Source of the DNA: Cryobacterium lactosi
Lineage (GTDB): Bacteria; Actinomycetota; Actinomycetes; Actinomycetales; Microbacteriaceae
Direction: 5' to 3'
NCBI RefSeq assembly: GCF_004403945.1
Contig: NZ_SOHM01000035.1
Location: 1-64,000 of the forward strand
Length of the DNA stretch: 64,000 nucleotides
In this document: piece by piece, positions 31,167 to 40,081 of the stretch
Layout: the number at the start of each line of letters is the position of its first letter
Numbering within the stretch: position 1 is the first letter of the stretch
Position numbers and translations under genes: made by a program
The notes under the pieces: generated by a model
What the model was told of the DNA's origin: nothing
The model's database searches: none
Seen by the model: only the letters and a program-made list of their open reading frames with translations

Positions 31167-32752
31167 CCGGCACCGCCTGGTGGCAGACCGCGGTCATCTA
31201 CGAGGTCTACCCGCGTTCGTTCGCGGATGCCGACGGCGACGGCGTCGGCGACCTGGCCGGGCTCCGGCAGCGGCTGCCGTACATCGCCTCCCTCGGGGTC
31301 CAGGGAATCTGGCTCACCCCGTTCCAGACATCTCCCCAGGTCGACCAGGGCTACGACATCAGCGACTACTGCGACGTCGACCCGCTGTTCGGCACCCTGG
31401 CCGGCTTCGACGCGCTGCTGGCGGATGCGCACGCCCTCGGCATCCGCCTGCTCGTCGACCTCGTGCCCAACCACACCAGCACCCAGAATGTACTCTTCCA
31501 GGCGGCGCTCGCGTCCGCGCCCGGCTCAGAGGCCCGGGCGATGTTCCACTTCGCCGACGGTCCGGATGCCGCGGGGCTCACCCCGCCCAACAACTGGATA
31601 AGCGTCTTCGGCGGCAGCGTCTGGGACCGGGCGCACCCCGGCTCCGCCGACGATCGGCAGTGGTACCTGCACCTGTTCTCGTCAGCGCAACCCGACTGGA
31701 ACTGGCAGAACCCCAAGGTGGCCGACTACTTCGACGATGTGCTGCGGTTCTGGTTCGACCGCGGGGTGGACGGCATCCGCGTGGACGTGGCGCATGGCCT
31801 GTTCAAGGCCGACGGGCTGCCGGACGCGGCGACGGTGCCGACGGTGATCGACGGCCTGCGCTCCAACCCGATGGCCATGGACCAGGAGCCCGTGCACGAG
31901 GTGTACCGCCGGTGGCGCCTGATCGCCGACGAGTACGACCCGCCGCGGCTGCTCGTGGGTGAGGTCAACCTCGAGCCCGATCGCGCGGGCCGGTACACCC
32001 GGCCCGACGAGTTGCACCAGACCTTCGCGTTCGCGTTCGCCCGCCTCGGCTGGCAGCCTGCGGAGTGGGTGGCGGTGGGCCGGCAGCTCGAGGAGGCCCG
32101 TCGTGAGCACGGCGGCGACCCCAGCTGGGCGTTGGAGAACCATGACCTGGTGCGCACCGTGACCCGGTTCGGTGGCGGTGAGCGCGGTGCCGCCCGGGCC
32201 AGGGCGGCGCTGTTGGCGCTGCTCGGCCTGCCAGGGGCGATGTATGTCTACCAGGGCCAGGAACTCGGCCTGCCCGAGGTGGATGTGCCCGTTGAGACCC
32301 GGCTGGACCCGATGTGGAGCCGGGGCGGGGTCAGCCGGGACGGTGCGCGCATCCCGCTGCCCTGGACCTCCGAGGCGGCAGGCAGCCACGGCTTCTCACC
32401 CGCTGGTGCGCAGCCGGCCTGGCTGCCTGCGCCGGAGGGCTGGGGAGCCTGGAGCATCGACGCCCAGCAGGCCGACGGGGGGTCGGCGTATTCGGCATTC
32501 ACCGCCGCCATCGAGCTGCGGGCCGAACTCCTGGCCTCGGGGGTGTTCCAGGCCAGCGAATCGACGCGCTGGCGTCTGGAGGGTGACGGCCTGGTGCTCT
32601 GCGAACGCGAGGGCGGCGCCACCGTTGCGGTGGCGATGGGCGACACCCCGGTGCGGCTGCCGGCGGGCCGGATGCTGTGCAGTTCGGCACCCCTGCTGCC
32701 GGACGGCAGGCTCCCGGCCGACGCCGCCGCGTGGGTCCTCCGCGACGCCTGA
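31163..32752 (+). CDS. GH13 alpha-glucosidase / oligo-1,6-glucosidase-like glycoside hydrolase
   Basis: A 529-residue alpha-amylase-family enzyme without signal peptide, hence cytoplasmic. The four GH13 regions are clear: DLVPNHTS (I), GIRVDVAH with the nucleophile Asp (~206) (II), LLVGEVNL with the acid/base Glu (III), ENHDLVRT (IV). AVIYEVYPRSFADADGDGVGDLAGL is the usual N terminus of alpha-glucosidases. It would hydrolyse the alpha-linked di- or oligosaccharide brought in by the upstream ABC transporter; exact linkage specificity cannot be read off. The GTG start overlaps the permease stop. A 49-bp repeat lies 18 bp past its stop. Confidence 0.93.
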   Translation: MTGTAWWQTAVIYEVYPRSFADADGDGVGDLAGLRQRLPYIASLGVQGIWLTPFQTSPQVDQGYDISDYCDVDPLFGTLAGFDALLADAHALGIRLLVDLVPNHTSTQNVLFQAALASAPGSEARAMFHFADGPDAAGLTPPNNWISVFGGSVWDRAHPGSADDRQWYLHLFSSAQPDWNWQNPKVADYFDDVLRFWFDRGVDGIRVDVAHGLFKADGLPDAATVPTVIDGLRSNPMAMDQEPVHEVYRRWRLIADEYDPPRLLVGEVNLEPDRAGRYTRPDELHQTFAFAFARLGWQPAEWVAVGRQLEEARREHGGDPSWALENHDLVRTVTRFGGGERGAARARAALLALLGLPGAMYVYQGQELGLPEVDVPVETRLDPMWSRGGVSRDGARIPLPWTSEAAGSHGFSPAGAQPAWLPAPEGWGAWSIDAQQADGGSAYSAFTAAIELRAELLASGVFQASESTRWRLEGDGLVLCEREGGATVAVAMGDTPVRLPAGRMLCSSAPLLPDGRLPADAAAWVLRDA

Positions 32753-32769
32753 CGCGCCACGCGGGTCAG

Positions 32770-32818
32770 GCGCCGCTATGCGGGTGGCGCGCCACGCGCC
32801 CAGCGGCGCCTACCCCGC
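32770..32818. repeat. 49-bp repeat, right copy flanking the sugar cassette
   Basis: Matches 26509-26557 at 44 of 49 positions in direct orientation. The two copies bracket the LacI/ABC/GH13 cassette almost exactly: the left copy lies 204 bp before the LacI gene and the right copy 18 bp after the GH13 gene. Confidence 0.75.
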
Positions 32819-32872
32819 CCACCGCCCATGCCGACCCGCCGGGCACTACCCGGGTCACCGTCGCCACCGGGC

Positions 32873-34174
32873 TCAGGGCGTGATGTTGAGGTTGTGGGCC
32901 AGCACGTTGTCGGGGTCGTAACGACGTTTGGCCGCCCGCAGTCGTTCCATGGTGGCCGGCGGATACATCAGGTCGAGCACGTCGGAATACGCGCGCAGAT
33001 TGAAGTTGCCGTAGGTACCCGTCAATCCCTCGGCCACGGGCGACCAGCTGTCCATGATGCGCCGCTCGGCCTCGTCGGGGGCATCCGGCGGCAGGAACGC
33101 CGCCGACATCAGGAAGGCCTCCACATCGCGGTGTGGAAAAGCCGTCGCGTCGGCGGGCACCCGGTTCATCGCCCCGCGCAGGTAGCGCACCATCAGCACC
33201 GCCGAGTCGAGCGCGGCATTCGCGGTGCTGACGCGGTCGATGAGCGTGTCGTCGAGGTCGCGGGCGAAGCCGTTGCGGTCGACGATCCGGATCGACCCGG
33301 GCGGCGCGGATGGTTCGTCGAAGACCTCCACGAAGAGCTTGAGTTCCACGTCGTTGCCGGTCACTCCCGGCAGGGCGAGCAGGGGCCGGATGGCCGCCAT
33401 GGCCGCGTCCTGATCCGCGCCGCCGTAACAGACCAGCACCTTCGTCGCCGCGGGCATCTCGAGGCCGAACTCGGGCGTCGAATACAGCGTCGAATTGAGC
33501 TTCTCCGGCGCGGCGCGCATCACGTCCCGCCAGCCGCGCAGGGTCTCGGCCAGCGACCCCGGCTGCACGTCGATGGTGCCGAAAACCACCCCCCGCAGCG
33601 GGTGCGCCTGGAAGGTGAACGTCGTCACGACGCCGAAGTTGCCGCCGCCGCCGCGCAGCGCCCAGAACAGCTCCGGCTCACTGGTCTCGTTGGCGGTCAC
33701 GATGGCGCCGCTGGGCAGCACCACCTCGGCCTCGAGCAGGCTGTCGATCGCTAGGCCGTGCTGTCGCACCAGCCAGCCGATTCCGCCGCCCAGGGTGAGA
33801 CCGCCGACGCCCACCGTGTAGGTGTCGCCGCTGGAGACCGCCAGGTCGTACTCGAGCAGCCCCTGGGCCACACCGCCCCAGGTTGCGCCGCTGCCCAGGC
33901 GGACCCGGTTGCCGCCCTGCACCTCGACGTCACGGATGCGGGACAGGTCGAGCACCATTCCGCCGTCGTTGATGTTCAGCGGGCTGTGCCCGCCGCTTCG
34001 CACAGACAGCTCCAGGCCCTGGGCCCGTGCGTAGGCGATCGCTGCCACGACATCGGCCGCACCGGTCGGTCGGGCCGCCAGCGCCGGCCGGCCGACTCTC
34101 CCGTAGGCGGTGGCCGCCATCAGGTATTCGTCCGAATCGGGCAGCAGAATCGTGCCCGCAAAGCCGTCGATCAT
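32873..34174 (-). CDS. FAD-linked oxidase of the berberine-bridge (BBE-like/VAO) family
   Basis: A 433-residue flavoprotein. The FAD-binding PCMH domain spans ~25-200 (LSVRSGGHSPLNINDGGMVLDLSRI, TVGVGGLTLGGGIGWLVRQHGLAIDSLLEAEVVLPSG, LFWALRGGGGNFGVVTTFTF). The His of SGGHS is the expected 8-alpha-histidyl FAD link. The Cys that forms the second FAD bond in bicovalent members is replaced (GDTYTVGVGG), so a single covalent bond is expected. The C-terminal BBE segment YGNFNLRAYSDVLDLMYP lies near residue 390. No export signal is visible. Substrate unknown; sugars or alkaloid-like alcohols are typical. GGAGGAAGC directly precedes the ATG. Confidence 0.9.
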   Translation of the reverse strand: MIDGFAGTILLPDSDEYLMAATAYGRVGRPALAARPTGAADVVAAIAYARAQGLELSVRSGGHSPLNINDGGMVLDLSRIRDVEVQGGNRVRLGSGATWGGVAQGLLEYDLAVSSGDTYTVGVGGLTLGGGIGWLVRQHGLAIDSLLEAEVVLPSGAIVTANETSEPELFWALRGGGGNFGVVTTFTFQAHPLRGVVFGTIDVQPGSLAETLRGWRDVMRAAPEKLNSTLYSTPEFGLEMPAATKVLVCYGGADQDAAMAAIRPLLALPGVTGNDVELKLFVEVFDEPSAPPGSIRIVDRNGFARDLDDTLIDRVSTANAALDSAVLMVRYLRGAMNRVPADATAFPHRDVEAFLMSAAFLPPDAPDEAERRIMDSWSPVAEGLTGTYGNFNLRAYSDVLDLMYPPATMERLRAAKRRYDPDNVLAHNLNITP

Positions 34175-34369
34175 GCTTCCTCCGCACCTGTCGTGTGCGG
34201 CGTCGATCGTTCCCGGGTCGCATCCGCCGGACCGCACTGGTGAGTCGTTGTCTCTGCCCAGCATGGCCCAGGGGCGCGGGGGCCGCGACCCTGGCCACGC
34301 GCCCTGGCCTGGGTCAGCGCCTAGCGTTATCGCGATCGCCCGCGCGAAGGATTTCGAGGCTGTCCTGGG

Positions 34370-34846
34370 CTATTTCGCCGGGGTGCCCATGTCCTCGCTC
34401 CACACTGCCGTCGCGCCGCTGTGCCCGATCCGAACAGCCTGAACGACGGTGCCGGTGGACGCCAGCGCCGTGGCGGCGATGAGTGCGACAGCCACCCACT
34501 TCATCGGCTTCCGGGGGGAGCGATCTTTCCAGTTCCACCACAGCAGCACGGCGGCCACCACGACCAGGCCGATCACCCAGGGCAGCAGGCCCTCGGCGAG
34601 GTCGGCGTGGGTCTCGATCAGGGCTGATTCGGAGACCCGCTCCTCCAAGGCCTCGCCGGATTCGGTCGACAACGGTACAAGCACCAGGGCGGCCAGCGCC
34701 AGACCGAGCGGCACGAACCTGGCCCAGCGGCGAAAGCGCGGCCAGGCGGCCGCGAGCAGCACCACGAGTGCTGCCGTGGGAACGACCACCTCGGTGGCGT
34801 GCACAATGAGTGGGTGCATGGGCAGGCCGAAGAAGGTATCGAACAT
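34370..34846 (-). CDS. DUF2231-type small membrane protein
   Basis: A 158-residue protein with four predicted membrane helices (~18-37, 42-61, 82-102, 112-135). The opening FFGLPMHPLIVHATEVVVPTAAL is the DUF2231 signature, with a His pair that could bind a metal or haem. Function unknown. GAGGAGA lies just before the ATG at 34846; the longer open frame upstream is not conserved-looking. It is flanked by a 195-bp gap to the oxidase and a 229-bp gap to the MocR gene that contains a long palindrome. Confidence 0.8.
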   Translation of the reverse strand: MFDTFFGLPMHPLIVHATEVVVPTAALVVLLAAAWPRFRRWARFVPLGLALAALVLVPLSTESGEALEERVSESALIETHADLAEGLLPWVIGLVVVAAVLLWWNWKDRSPRKPMKWVAVALIAATALASTGTVVQAVRIGHSGATAVWSEDMGTPAK

Positions 34847-34988
34847 GAGTCTCCTCGTAACGCGTCTGGCGGCCTGACCGGCTAGAAAATCAGAGACCGG
34901 TGCCGCTGTGCCTGTAATGCTAAGCATCCGCCCCGGGCCGCGCCAGGAAGGAGAGGCTCGGCTAACGGGCGCCCGCCCGGCGTGCAGC

Positions 34989-35062
34989 AAAGACGGAGAT
35001 ATTCGCCACACGCCGTGAATACCGGCCGCCCGACACGGCGTTTCGCGAGAATCTCCGCCTTT
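34989..35062. repeat. Long imperfect palindrome (29-bp arms)
   Basis: Arms 34989-35017 and 35034-35062 are complementary at 24 of 29 positions, with ACGGAGATATTCGCC on one side and CGCGAGAATCTCCGCC on the other, and CACGGCG flanking the 16-bp loop. It lies just downstream of the MocR stop codon and would fold as a very strong RNA hairpin. I find no second copy in the window, although the shape is that of an actinobacterial REP-like unit. Confidence 0.65.
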
Positions 35063-35075
35063 ACGTATGGAGGCC

Positions 35076-36413
35076 TCAGGGCGCGAGAGACCCGGCGGCG
35101 GCCGCAATCGCGCGGGCGATCGGCAGCACGTCATCGGGCAGCGCCCCGGCGGTCACCCGGATGAAGGACTCCGGCCGGTCCACCGCGAGAAACGGGCTGC
35201 CGCCTGCCACGCGGATGCCCGATGCCGCCAGCCGCACGATGGCGTCGCGTTCGTCCGCCACCGGCACCCACGCGTTGATGCCGTCGGCGCGGGCCAGGGG
35301 CAGGCCGAACCCGGTGAGGGCATCCGCCAGCGCCTTCTGTCGGGCGAAGTACACGTGCCGGGCCTCGAACACCAGCGCCATGCTGGCCCCGTCGGTGAGC
35401 AGCTCGTGCAGGATGGTCTGCAGCATCCGGCTGGTCCAGCCCGGGCCGAGCATCCGCCGGGCCACGATCCGGTCCACTAGCGCGGCCGGCCCGCCGAGCG
35501 CGGCGATGCGCAGGTCAGGTCCGTGGGACTTCGAGTAGCTGCGCACGTGCAGCACCCGCTCGGGCAGCCAGCGGCCGAGCGACACGTCGGGGGAGGTGCT
35601 GATCGCCCCGGAGTGGTCGTCCTCGATCACCACAGTGTGCGCGGCCCGGCTGCTGGCGCCCAGGAGCCGGGCCAGCAGGGCGGCGCGATCTGTCGACATC
35701 GACGCCCCGGTGGGGTTGTGGGCGCGCGGCTGCAGGATGACCGCGGCCGGTGACAGGGACAGCGCGGCCTGGAACGCCTCGGGCACGATGCCCTCGGCAT
35801 CCACGGCCACGGGCAGCCGCTCGATACCCATCTGGTCGAGAAGGTCGAAGAACGGTGGAAAACCGGGGTCCTCGACGATGACCCGGTCACCGAACCTGGC
35901 CACCTGCTCGAGGCTGCGGGAGACAGCATCGAGCGCGCCATCGACGACGGTGATCGACTCGCACCGGTACGGCCAGGACTCAGTGAGCACCGTGAGCAGC
36001 TCGGGGATCACCGGCAACGCCTGGTAGCTGGGTGTCATCGCCCGTTGCGAGACCCTGGACAGCGCCGGTCCGAGCGCCGGCAGCAGGAGCGGGTCGGGGG
36101 TGCCTCGGGACAGGTCGATGCGGGCATCGCTGACGTGTCCGGCCAGCGATTGGGCCCTGGCCGGCAGCCAGTGCCGGGCCGGTTCCCGCACGAACGTGCC
36201 GCTGCGGCCCCGGGAGACGATCAGGCCCGCCGCTGACAGCGCCTGCCAGGCGTGGCTGACCGTGGCGGGGCTCACCCCGAGGAGGCCGGCGAGGTCCCGC
36301 ACGGTGGGCAGGCGCTCGCCGGGGGCGAGCCGGCCCGAACTGATCAGGCGCCCCAGTGCCGCAGCGATCCCAGCAGGAGTACTGTGCTCGATCTCGTCGA
36401 GGTAAAGCTGCAT
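35076..36413 (-). CDS. MocR-type regulator (GntR helix-turn-helix fused to PLP aminotransferase-like domain)
   Basis: A 445-residue protein. Residues ~10-75 are a GntR winged helix (GIAAALGRLISSGRLAPGERLPTVRDLAGLLGVSPATVSHAWQ). Residues ~95-445 have the fold-type I aminotransferase form; PRAHNPTGASMS, IEDDHSG and SYSKSHGPDLRIAALGG carry the PLP contacts and the Lys that forms the Schiff base. MocR proteins sense PLP or amino compounds and often control an adjacent divergent operon. Here the pyrimidine catabolic operon begins 241 bp away in the opposite direction, so beta-alanine or a related amine is a reasonable signal (inference). Confidence 0.9.
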   Translation of the reverse strand: MQLYLDEIEHSTPAGIAAALGRLISSGRLAPGERLPTVRDLAGLLGVSPATVSHAWQALSAAGLIVSRGRSGTFVREPARHWLPARAQSLAGHVSDARIDLSRGTPDPLLLPALGPALSRVSQRAMTPSYQALPVIPELLTVLTESWPYRCESITVVDGALDAVSRSLEQVARFGDRVIVEDPGFPPFFDLLDQMGIERLPVAVDAEGIVPEAFQAALSLSPAAVILQPRAHNPTGASMSTDRAALLARLLGASSRAAHTVVIEDDHSGAISTSPDVSLGRWLPERVLHVRSYSKSHGPDLRIAALGGPAALVDRIVARRMLGPGWTSRMLQTILHELLTDGASMALVFEARHVYFARQKALADALTGFGLPLARADGINAWVPVADERDAIVRLAASGIRVAGGSPFLAVDRPESFIRVTAGALPDDVLPIARAIAAAAGSLAP

Positions 36414-36654
36414 CGTTCACGCCTTCCTGGCTGAATGCTTGCCAGCGGGCCTTCCGGCCGACAGGATGATGATTTACGCATGCGTCATATGAAGAAACAG
36501 AACAGAAATGTTTACGTCGAATAATAACAAAACCGGACACCGTAATGTGGCTCGATCTCGACAGGCTTTTCCCCCTATGACTCGCAGATGATGCGATGTC
36601 TTGCTCTTCCTGCTGACGAGGTTCCACCGTGTGAGACCCAGTGGAGGCAAGAGT
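36414..36654. promoter_or_regulatory. Divergent control region, MocR gene and pyrimidine operon
   Basis: 241 bp, markedly A/T-rich in the centre (36470-36540), as expected of divergent promoters. It contains the perfect palindrome ACGCATGCGT (36476-36485), a candidate regulator site. GTGGAGGCAAGAGT supplies the ribosome-binding site of the first operon gene. No small ORF is credible. Confidence 0.5.
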
Positions 36655-37533
36655 ATGAGCACCGACCCATCCAGCACCGGCACAGCCAACATCGTGCGAG
36701 CGGCGATCACCCAGACCACGTGGACGGGGGATATCGACTCGATGCTCGACAAGCACGAGAAGTTCGCCCGAGACGCGGCGGCGGCCGGCGCCCAGGTGAT
36801 CTGCTTCCAGGAGCTGTTCTACGGCCCGTACTTCGGCATCACCGAAGATGCCAAGTACTACGACTACGCGGAGCCCGCCGACGGCCCCATCGTGCAGCGC
36901 TTCGCCAAGCTGGCGAAGGAACTGAACCTGGTCATGGTGCTCCCCATCTATGAGGAGGAGCAGCCCGGCGTGTACTACAACACCGCCGTGGTGGTGGATG
37001 CCGATGGCACCATCCTCGGCAAGTACCGCAAGCACCACATCCCCCACCTCGACAAGTTCTGGGAGAAGTTCTACTTCCGCCCCGGCAACCTCGGCTACCC
37101 CGTCTTCAACACCGCCGTCGGCCCGATCGGCGTGTACATCTGCTACGACCGGCACTTCCCCGAGGGCTGGCGCGAGCTCGGCCTCAACGGCGCGCAGATC
37201 GTCTTCAACCCCAACGCCACCAAGCCGGGGCTCTCGAACCGGCTGTGGGAGATCGAGCAGCCGGCCGCCGCCGCCGCCAACGGATACTTCGTGGCCGCAC
37301 CCAACCGGGTGGGCCGGGAGGACAACGAGTACGGCGACCTCGCCGTCACGTTCTACGGCACCAGCCAGTTCGTCGACCCGCAGGGCAACTATGTGGGCGA
37401 GCTGGGCAGCGGCGTCGACGAGGAGGTCGTGATCCGCGACCTCGACCTCGGCATGATCCGCCAGGTACGCAACAACTGGCAGTTCTACCGGGACCGCCGC
37501 CCGGAGTCCTACACCTCGATCCCCAAGCCGTAG
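36655..37533 (+). CDS. Beta-ureidopropionase / N-carbamoyl amidohydrolase (nitrilase superfamily)
   Basis: A 292-residue carbon-nitrogen hydrolase. The Glu-Lys-Cys triad is Glu53 (CFQELFYGPYF), Lys126 (GKYRKHHIPH) and Cys163 (VYICYDRHFPEGWRELGL). The close match to N-carbamoyl-beta-alanine amidohydrolase motifs and the downstream dihydropyrimidinase indicate hydrolysis of N-carbamoyl-beta-alanine to beta-alanine, CO2 and ammonia. A D-carbamoylase or related activity cannot be excluded. It is the first gene of the operon, with GGAGG eight bases before the ATG. A palindromic repeat separates it from the dihydropyrimidinase gene. Confidence 0.92.
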   Translation: MSTDPSSTGTANIVRAAITQTTWTGDIDSMLDKHEKFARDAAAAGAQVICFQELFYGPYFGITEDAKYYDYAEPADGPIVQRFAKLAKELNLVMVLPIYEEEQPGVYYNTAVVVDADGTILGKYRKHHIPHLDKFWEKFYFRPGNLGYPVFNTAVGPIGVYICYDRHFPEGWRELGLNGAQIVFNPNATKPGLSNRLWEIEQPAAAAANGYFVAAPNRVGREDNEYGDLAVTFYGTSQFVDPQGNYVGELGSGVDEEVVIRDLDLGMIRQVRNNWQFYRDRRPESYTSIPKP

Positions 37534-37542
37534 CCACTGTCC

Positions 37543-37595
37543 GTTGGTCGAGCTTGTCGAGACCAGGCAACGAGGTCTCGACAAGCTCGACCGAC
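37543..37595. repeat. GGTCGAGCTTGTCGAGACC palindromic repeat, intact copy
   Basis: Left arm 37543-37564 and right arm 37574-37595 are complementary at 21 of 22 positions, with a 9-base loop. It lies between the ureidopropionase and dihydropyrimidinase genes within one operon and would form a stable hairpin in the mRNA. Related copies are at 45317-45397 and 10158-10203. Confidence 0.8.
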
Positions 37596-37622
37596 GATAC
37601 CGAACGAACAGGAGAACCACTC

Positions 37623-39056
37623 ATGAAGACCCTGATCAAGAACGGCACCGTGGTCAATTCCACGGGCACGGCCACAGCGGATGTGCTGATCGACGGCGAC
37701 ACCATCGCCGCGGTGCTCGCCCCCGGCTCCACCCTGCTCGGCTTCGACATCGAGCGGAACGTCGACACCGTGATCGACGCCGCCGGCAAGTACGTGATCC
37801 CCGGCGGCATCGACGCGCACACCCACATGCAGATGCCGTTCGGTGGCACAGAGGCCAGCGACACCTTCGAGACCGGCACCCGCGCAGCCGCCTGGGGCGG
37901 CACCACGAGCATCGTCGACTTCGTGGTGCAGTATGCCGGCGAGAACGTGCTCGACCAGTACGCCGCCTGGCAGGACAAGGCCCGCGGCGAGTGCGCCATC
38001 GACTACGGCTTCCACCAGATCCTCTCCGACGTGCAGGACTCCTCCCTCGTCGCGATGGACGAGCTCGTCAAGGAGGGCGTATCCAGCTTCAAGCTGTTCA
38101 TGGCCTACAAGGGTGTGTTCCTTTCCGACGACGGCCAGATCGTCAAAGCCATGCAGAAGGCATCCAGCAACGGCAGCATGATCATGATGCACGCCGAGAA
38201 CGGCAGCGTCATCGACCTGCTCGTGCAGCAGGCCATCGCCGCCGGCAACACCTCCCCCTACAATCACGGCCTCACCCGGCCGTGGCAGGCCGAGGAGGAA
38301 GCCACCCACCGGGCGATCATGCTCGCCAACCTCACCGGGGCTCCGCTCTACGTGGTGCATGTGTCCGCCAAACAGGCGGTAGAGCAGATCGCCGTGGCCC
38401 GTGACCGCGGCCAGAACGTCTTCGGCGAGACCTGCCCGCAGTACCTCTATCTCTCCCTGGAGGACCAGCTCGGCGCCCAGAGCGACGAGTGGGGCAGCTT
38501 CGAGGGCGCGAAGTGGGTCTGCTCCACCCCCTTGCGCTCCAAGGCCGAGGGCCACCAGCATCACATGTGGCAGAGCCTGCGCACGAACGACATCCAGATG
38601 GTCTCCACCGACCACTGCCCGTTCTGCATGAAGGGCCAGAAAGACATGGGGCTGACGGACTTCTCCAAGATCCCCAACGGCATCGGCTCGGTCGAACACC
38701 GGATGGACCTCCTGTACCAGGGCGTGGTCGACAAGCAGATCTCCCTCGAACGCTGGGTGGAGGTCACCTCCACCACCCCGGCGCGCATGTTCGGCATGTA
38801 CGGCCAGAAGGGCGTCATCCAGCCCGGCGCCGACGGCGACGTGGTGATCTACGACCCCAACGGGCACACCTCCATCGGAGTGGGAAAGACCCACCACATG
38901 AACATGGACTACTCCGCCTACGAGGGCTTCGAAATCGACGGCCACGTCGACACCGTGCTCTCCCGCGGCAAGGTCGTCATCGATGACAACCAGTACCTCG
39001 GCGCCAAGGGTGATGGCAAGTACATCAAACGCGGCCTCAGCCAGTACCTGATCTAG
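37623..39056 (+). CDS. hydA: Dihydropyrimidinase / hydantoinase
   Basis: A 477-residue cyclic amidohydrolase. The binuclear metal site is visible: His66/His68 in GGIDAHTHMQMPFGG, carbamylated Lys157 in GVSSFKLFMAYKG, His in MMHAENG and VVHVSAKQAVEQI, Asp in VSTDHCPFCMKGQK. It opens dihydrouracil or hydantoin rings to N-carbamoyl amino acids, the step before the upstream amidohydrolase. Length and motifs match dihydropyrimidinases. CAGGAGAACCACTC precedes the ATG. The next gene, an LLM oxidoreductase, starts 8 bp after the stop, so the two are tightly linked. Confidence 0.95.
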   Translation: MKTLIKNGTVVNSTGTATADVLIDGDTIAAVLAPGSTLLGFDIERNVDTVIDAAGKYVIPGGIDAHTHMQMPFGGTEASDTFETGTRAAAWGGTTSIVDFVVQYAGENVLDQYAAWQDKARGECAIDYGFHQILSDVQDSSLVAMDELVKEGVSSFKLFMAYKGVFLSDDGQIVKAMQKASSNGSMIMMHAENGSVIDLLVQQAIAAGNTSPYNHGLTRPWQAEEEATHRAIMLANLTGAPLYVVHVSAKQAVEQIAVARDRGQNVFGETCPQYLYLSLEDQLGAQSDEWGSFEGAKWVCSTPLRSKAEGHQHHMWQSLRTNDIQMVSTDHCPFCMKGQKDMGLTDFSKIPNGIGSVEHRMDLLYQGVVDKQISLERWVEVTSTTPARMFGMYGQKGVIQPGADGDVVIYDPNGHTSIGVGKTHHMNMDYSAYEGFEIDGHVDTVLSRGKVVIDDNQYLGAKGDGKYIKRGLSQYLI

Positions 39057-39064
39057 GGAACACC

Positions 39065-40081
39065 ATGGACTTCGGCGCAGTACTCCAGACCAACCCGCCC
39101 TCGGCGCGCACCGTGCAGCTGGCCGTGTTGGCCGAGAACCACGGCTTCAGCCACGTGTGGACCTTCGACTCGCACCTGCTGTGGCAGGAACCCTATGTGA
39201 TCTACTCCAAGATCCTGGCCGAGACCCGCAAGGTGATCGTGGGGCCCATGGTCACCAACCCGGCCACCCGGGACTGGACGGTCACGGCCTCCACCTACGC
39301 CACCCTCAACGAGATGTACGGCAACCGCACGATCTGCGGTATCGGCCGCGGCGACTCCGCGGTGCGGGTCACCAACGGCCGCCCCAGCACGCTGAAGACC
39401 CTGCGGGAATCGATCCACGTCATCCGCGAGCTCGCCAACTCCCGGTCGGTCGAGTACAACGGCGCCACCCTGCGATTCCCGTGGAGCCAGGGCTCGACCC
39501 TCGACGTATGGGTGGCCGCCTACGGCCCGCTCGCGCTCAAGCTCACCGGCGAGGTCGGTGACGGCTTCATCCTGCAGATGGCCGACCTCGACGTGGCCGA
39601 GTGGATGATCAAGACCGTGCGCACCGCCGCCACCAACGCGGGCCGCGACCCCGAGGCGATCAAGTTCTGCGTCGCAGCGCCCATGCACATCGGCGACGAC
39701 TGGCAGCACCTGCGCGACCAGAACCGCTGGTTCGGCGGCATGGTCGGCAACCACGTGGCCGACATCGTCGCCAAGTACGGAGAAGGCTCCGCGGTGCCGA
39801 AGGCCCTCACCGACTACATCAAGGGCCGCGAGGGCTACGACTACAACGAACACGGCCGGGCCGGCAACACCCACACCGACTTCGTGCCCGACGAGATCGT
39901 CGACAGGTTCTGCTTGCTCGGCCCCGCCGAGGCCCACATCGAGAAGCTCACGGCGCTCAAGGAACTCGGCGTCGACCAGTTCGCCGGTTACTTGCAGCAC
40001 GACAACAAAGAGGAGACGCTGCGGGTCTACGGCGAGACCGTGATCCCCGCCCTCGCCGACCGCATCACGGCCAAGGCATGA
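39065..40081 (+). CDS. LLM-class flavin/F420-dependent oxidoreductase of the pyrimidine operon (TIGR03842-like)
   Basis: A 338-residue luciferase-like TIM-barrel protein. MDFGAVLQTNPPSARTVQLAVLAENHGFSHVWTFDSHL, GPMVTNPATRDWTVTASTYATLNEMYG and ICGIGRGDSAVR match the subfamily annotated as TIGR03842, often found beside hydantoinase and nitrilase genes. It lies between dihydropyrimidinase and the ABC transporter with overlaps, so it belongs to the pathway. No PydA/PreTA dihydropyrimidine dehydrogenase is present in the window. It may reduce the pyrimidine ring with F420H2, or act as an FMN oxygenase related to RutA. Sequence alone does not separate F420 from FMN. Its TGA overlaps the permease ATG. 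Confidence 0.85.
   Translation: MDFGAVLQTNPPSARTVQLAVLAENHGFSHVWTFDSHLLWQEPYVIYSKILAETRKVIVGPMVTNPATRDWTVTASTYATLNEMYGNRTICGIGRGDSAVRVTNGRPSTLKTLRESIHVIRELANSRSVEYNGATLRFPWSQGSTLDVWVAAYGPLALKLTGEVGDGFILQMADLDVAEWMIKTVRTAATNAGRDPEAIKFCVAAPMHIGDDWQHLRDQNRWFGGMVGNHVADIVAKYGEGSAVPKALTDYIKGREGYDYNEHGRAGNTHTDFVPDEIVDRFCLLGPAEAHIEKLTALKELGVDQFAGYLQHDNKEETLRVYGETVIPALADRITAKA

Noticed and set aside
32873..34174. Bicovalent BBE enzyme
   Set aside because: The Cys needed for the second FAD bond is replaced by Thr in GDTYTVGVGG, so only the His link is expected.
34175..34369. Short frames in the gap between the FAD oxidase and DUF2231 genes
   Set aside because: 195 bp with only antisense-like or Arg-rich frames and no ribosome-binding site; treated as non-coding.
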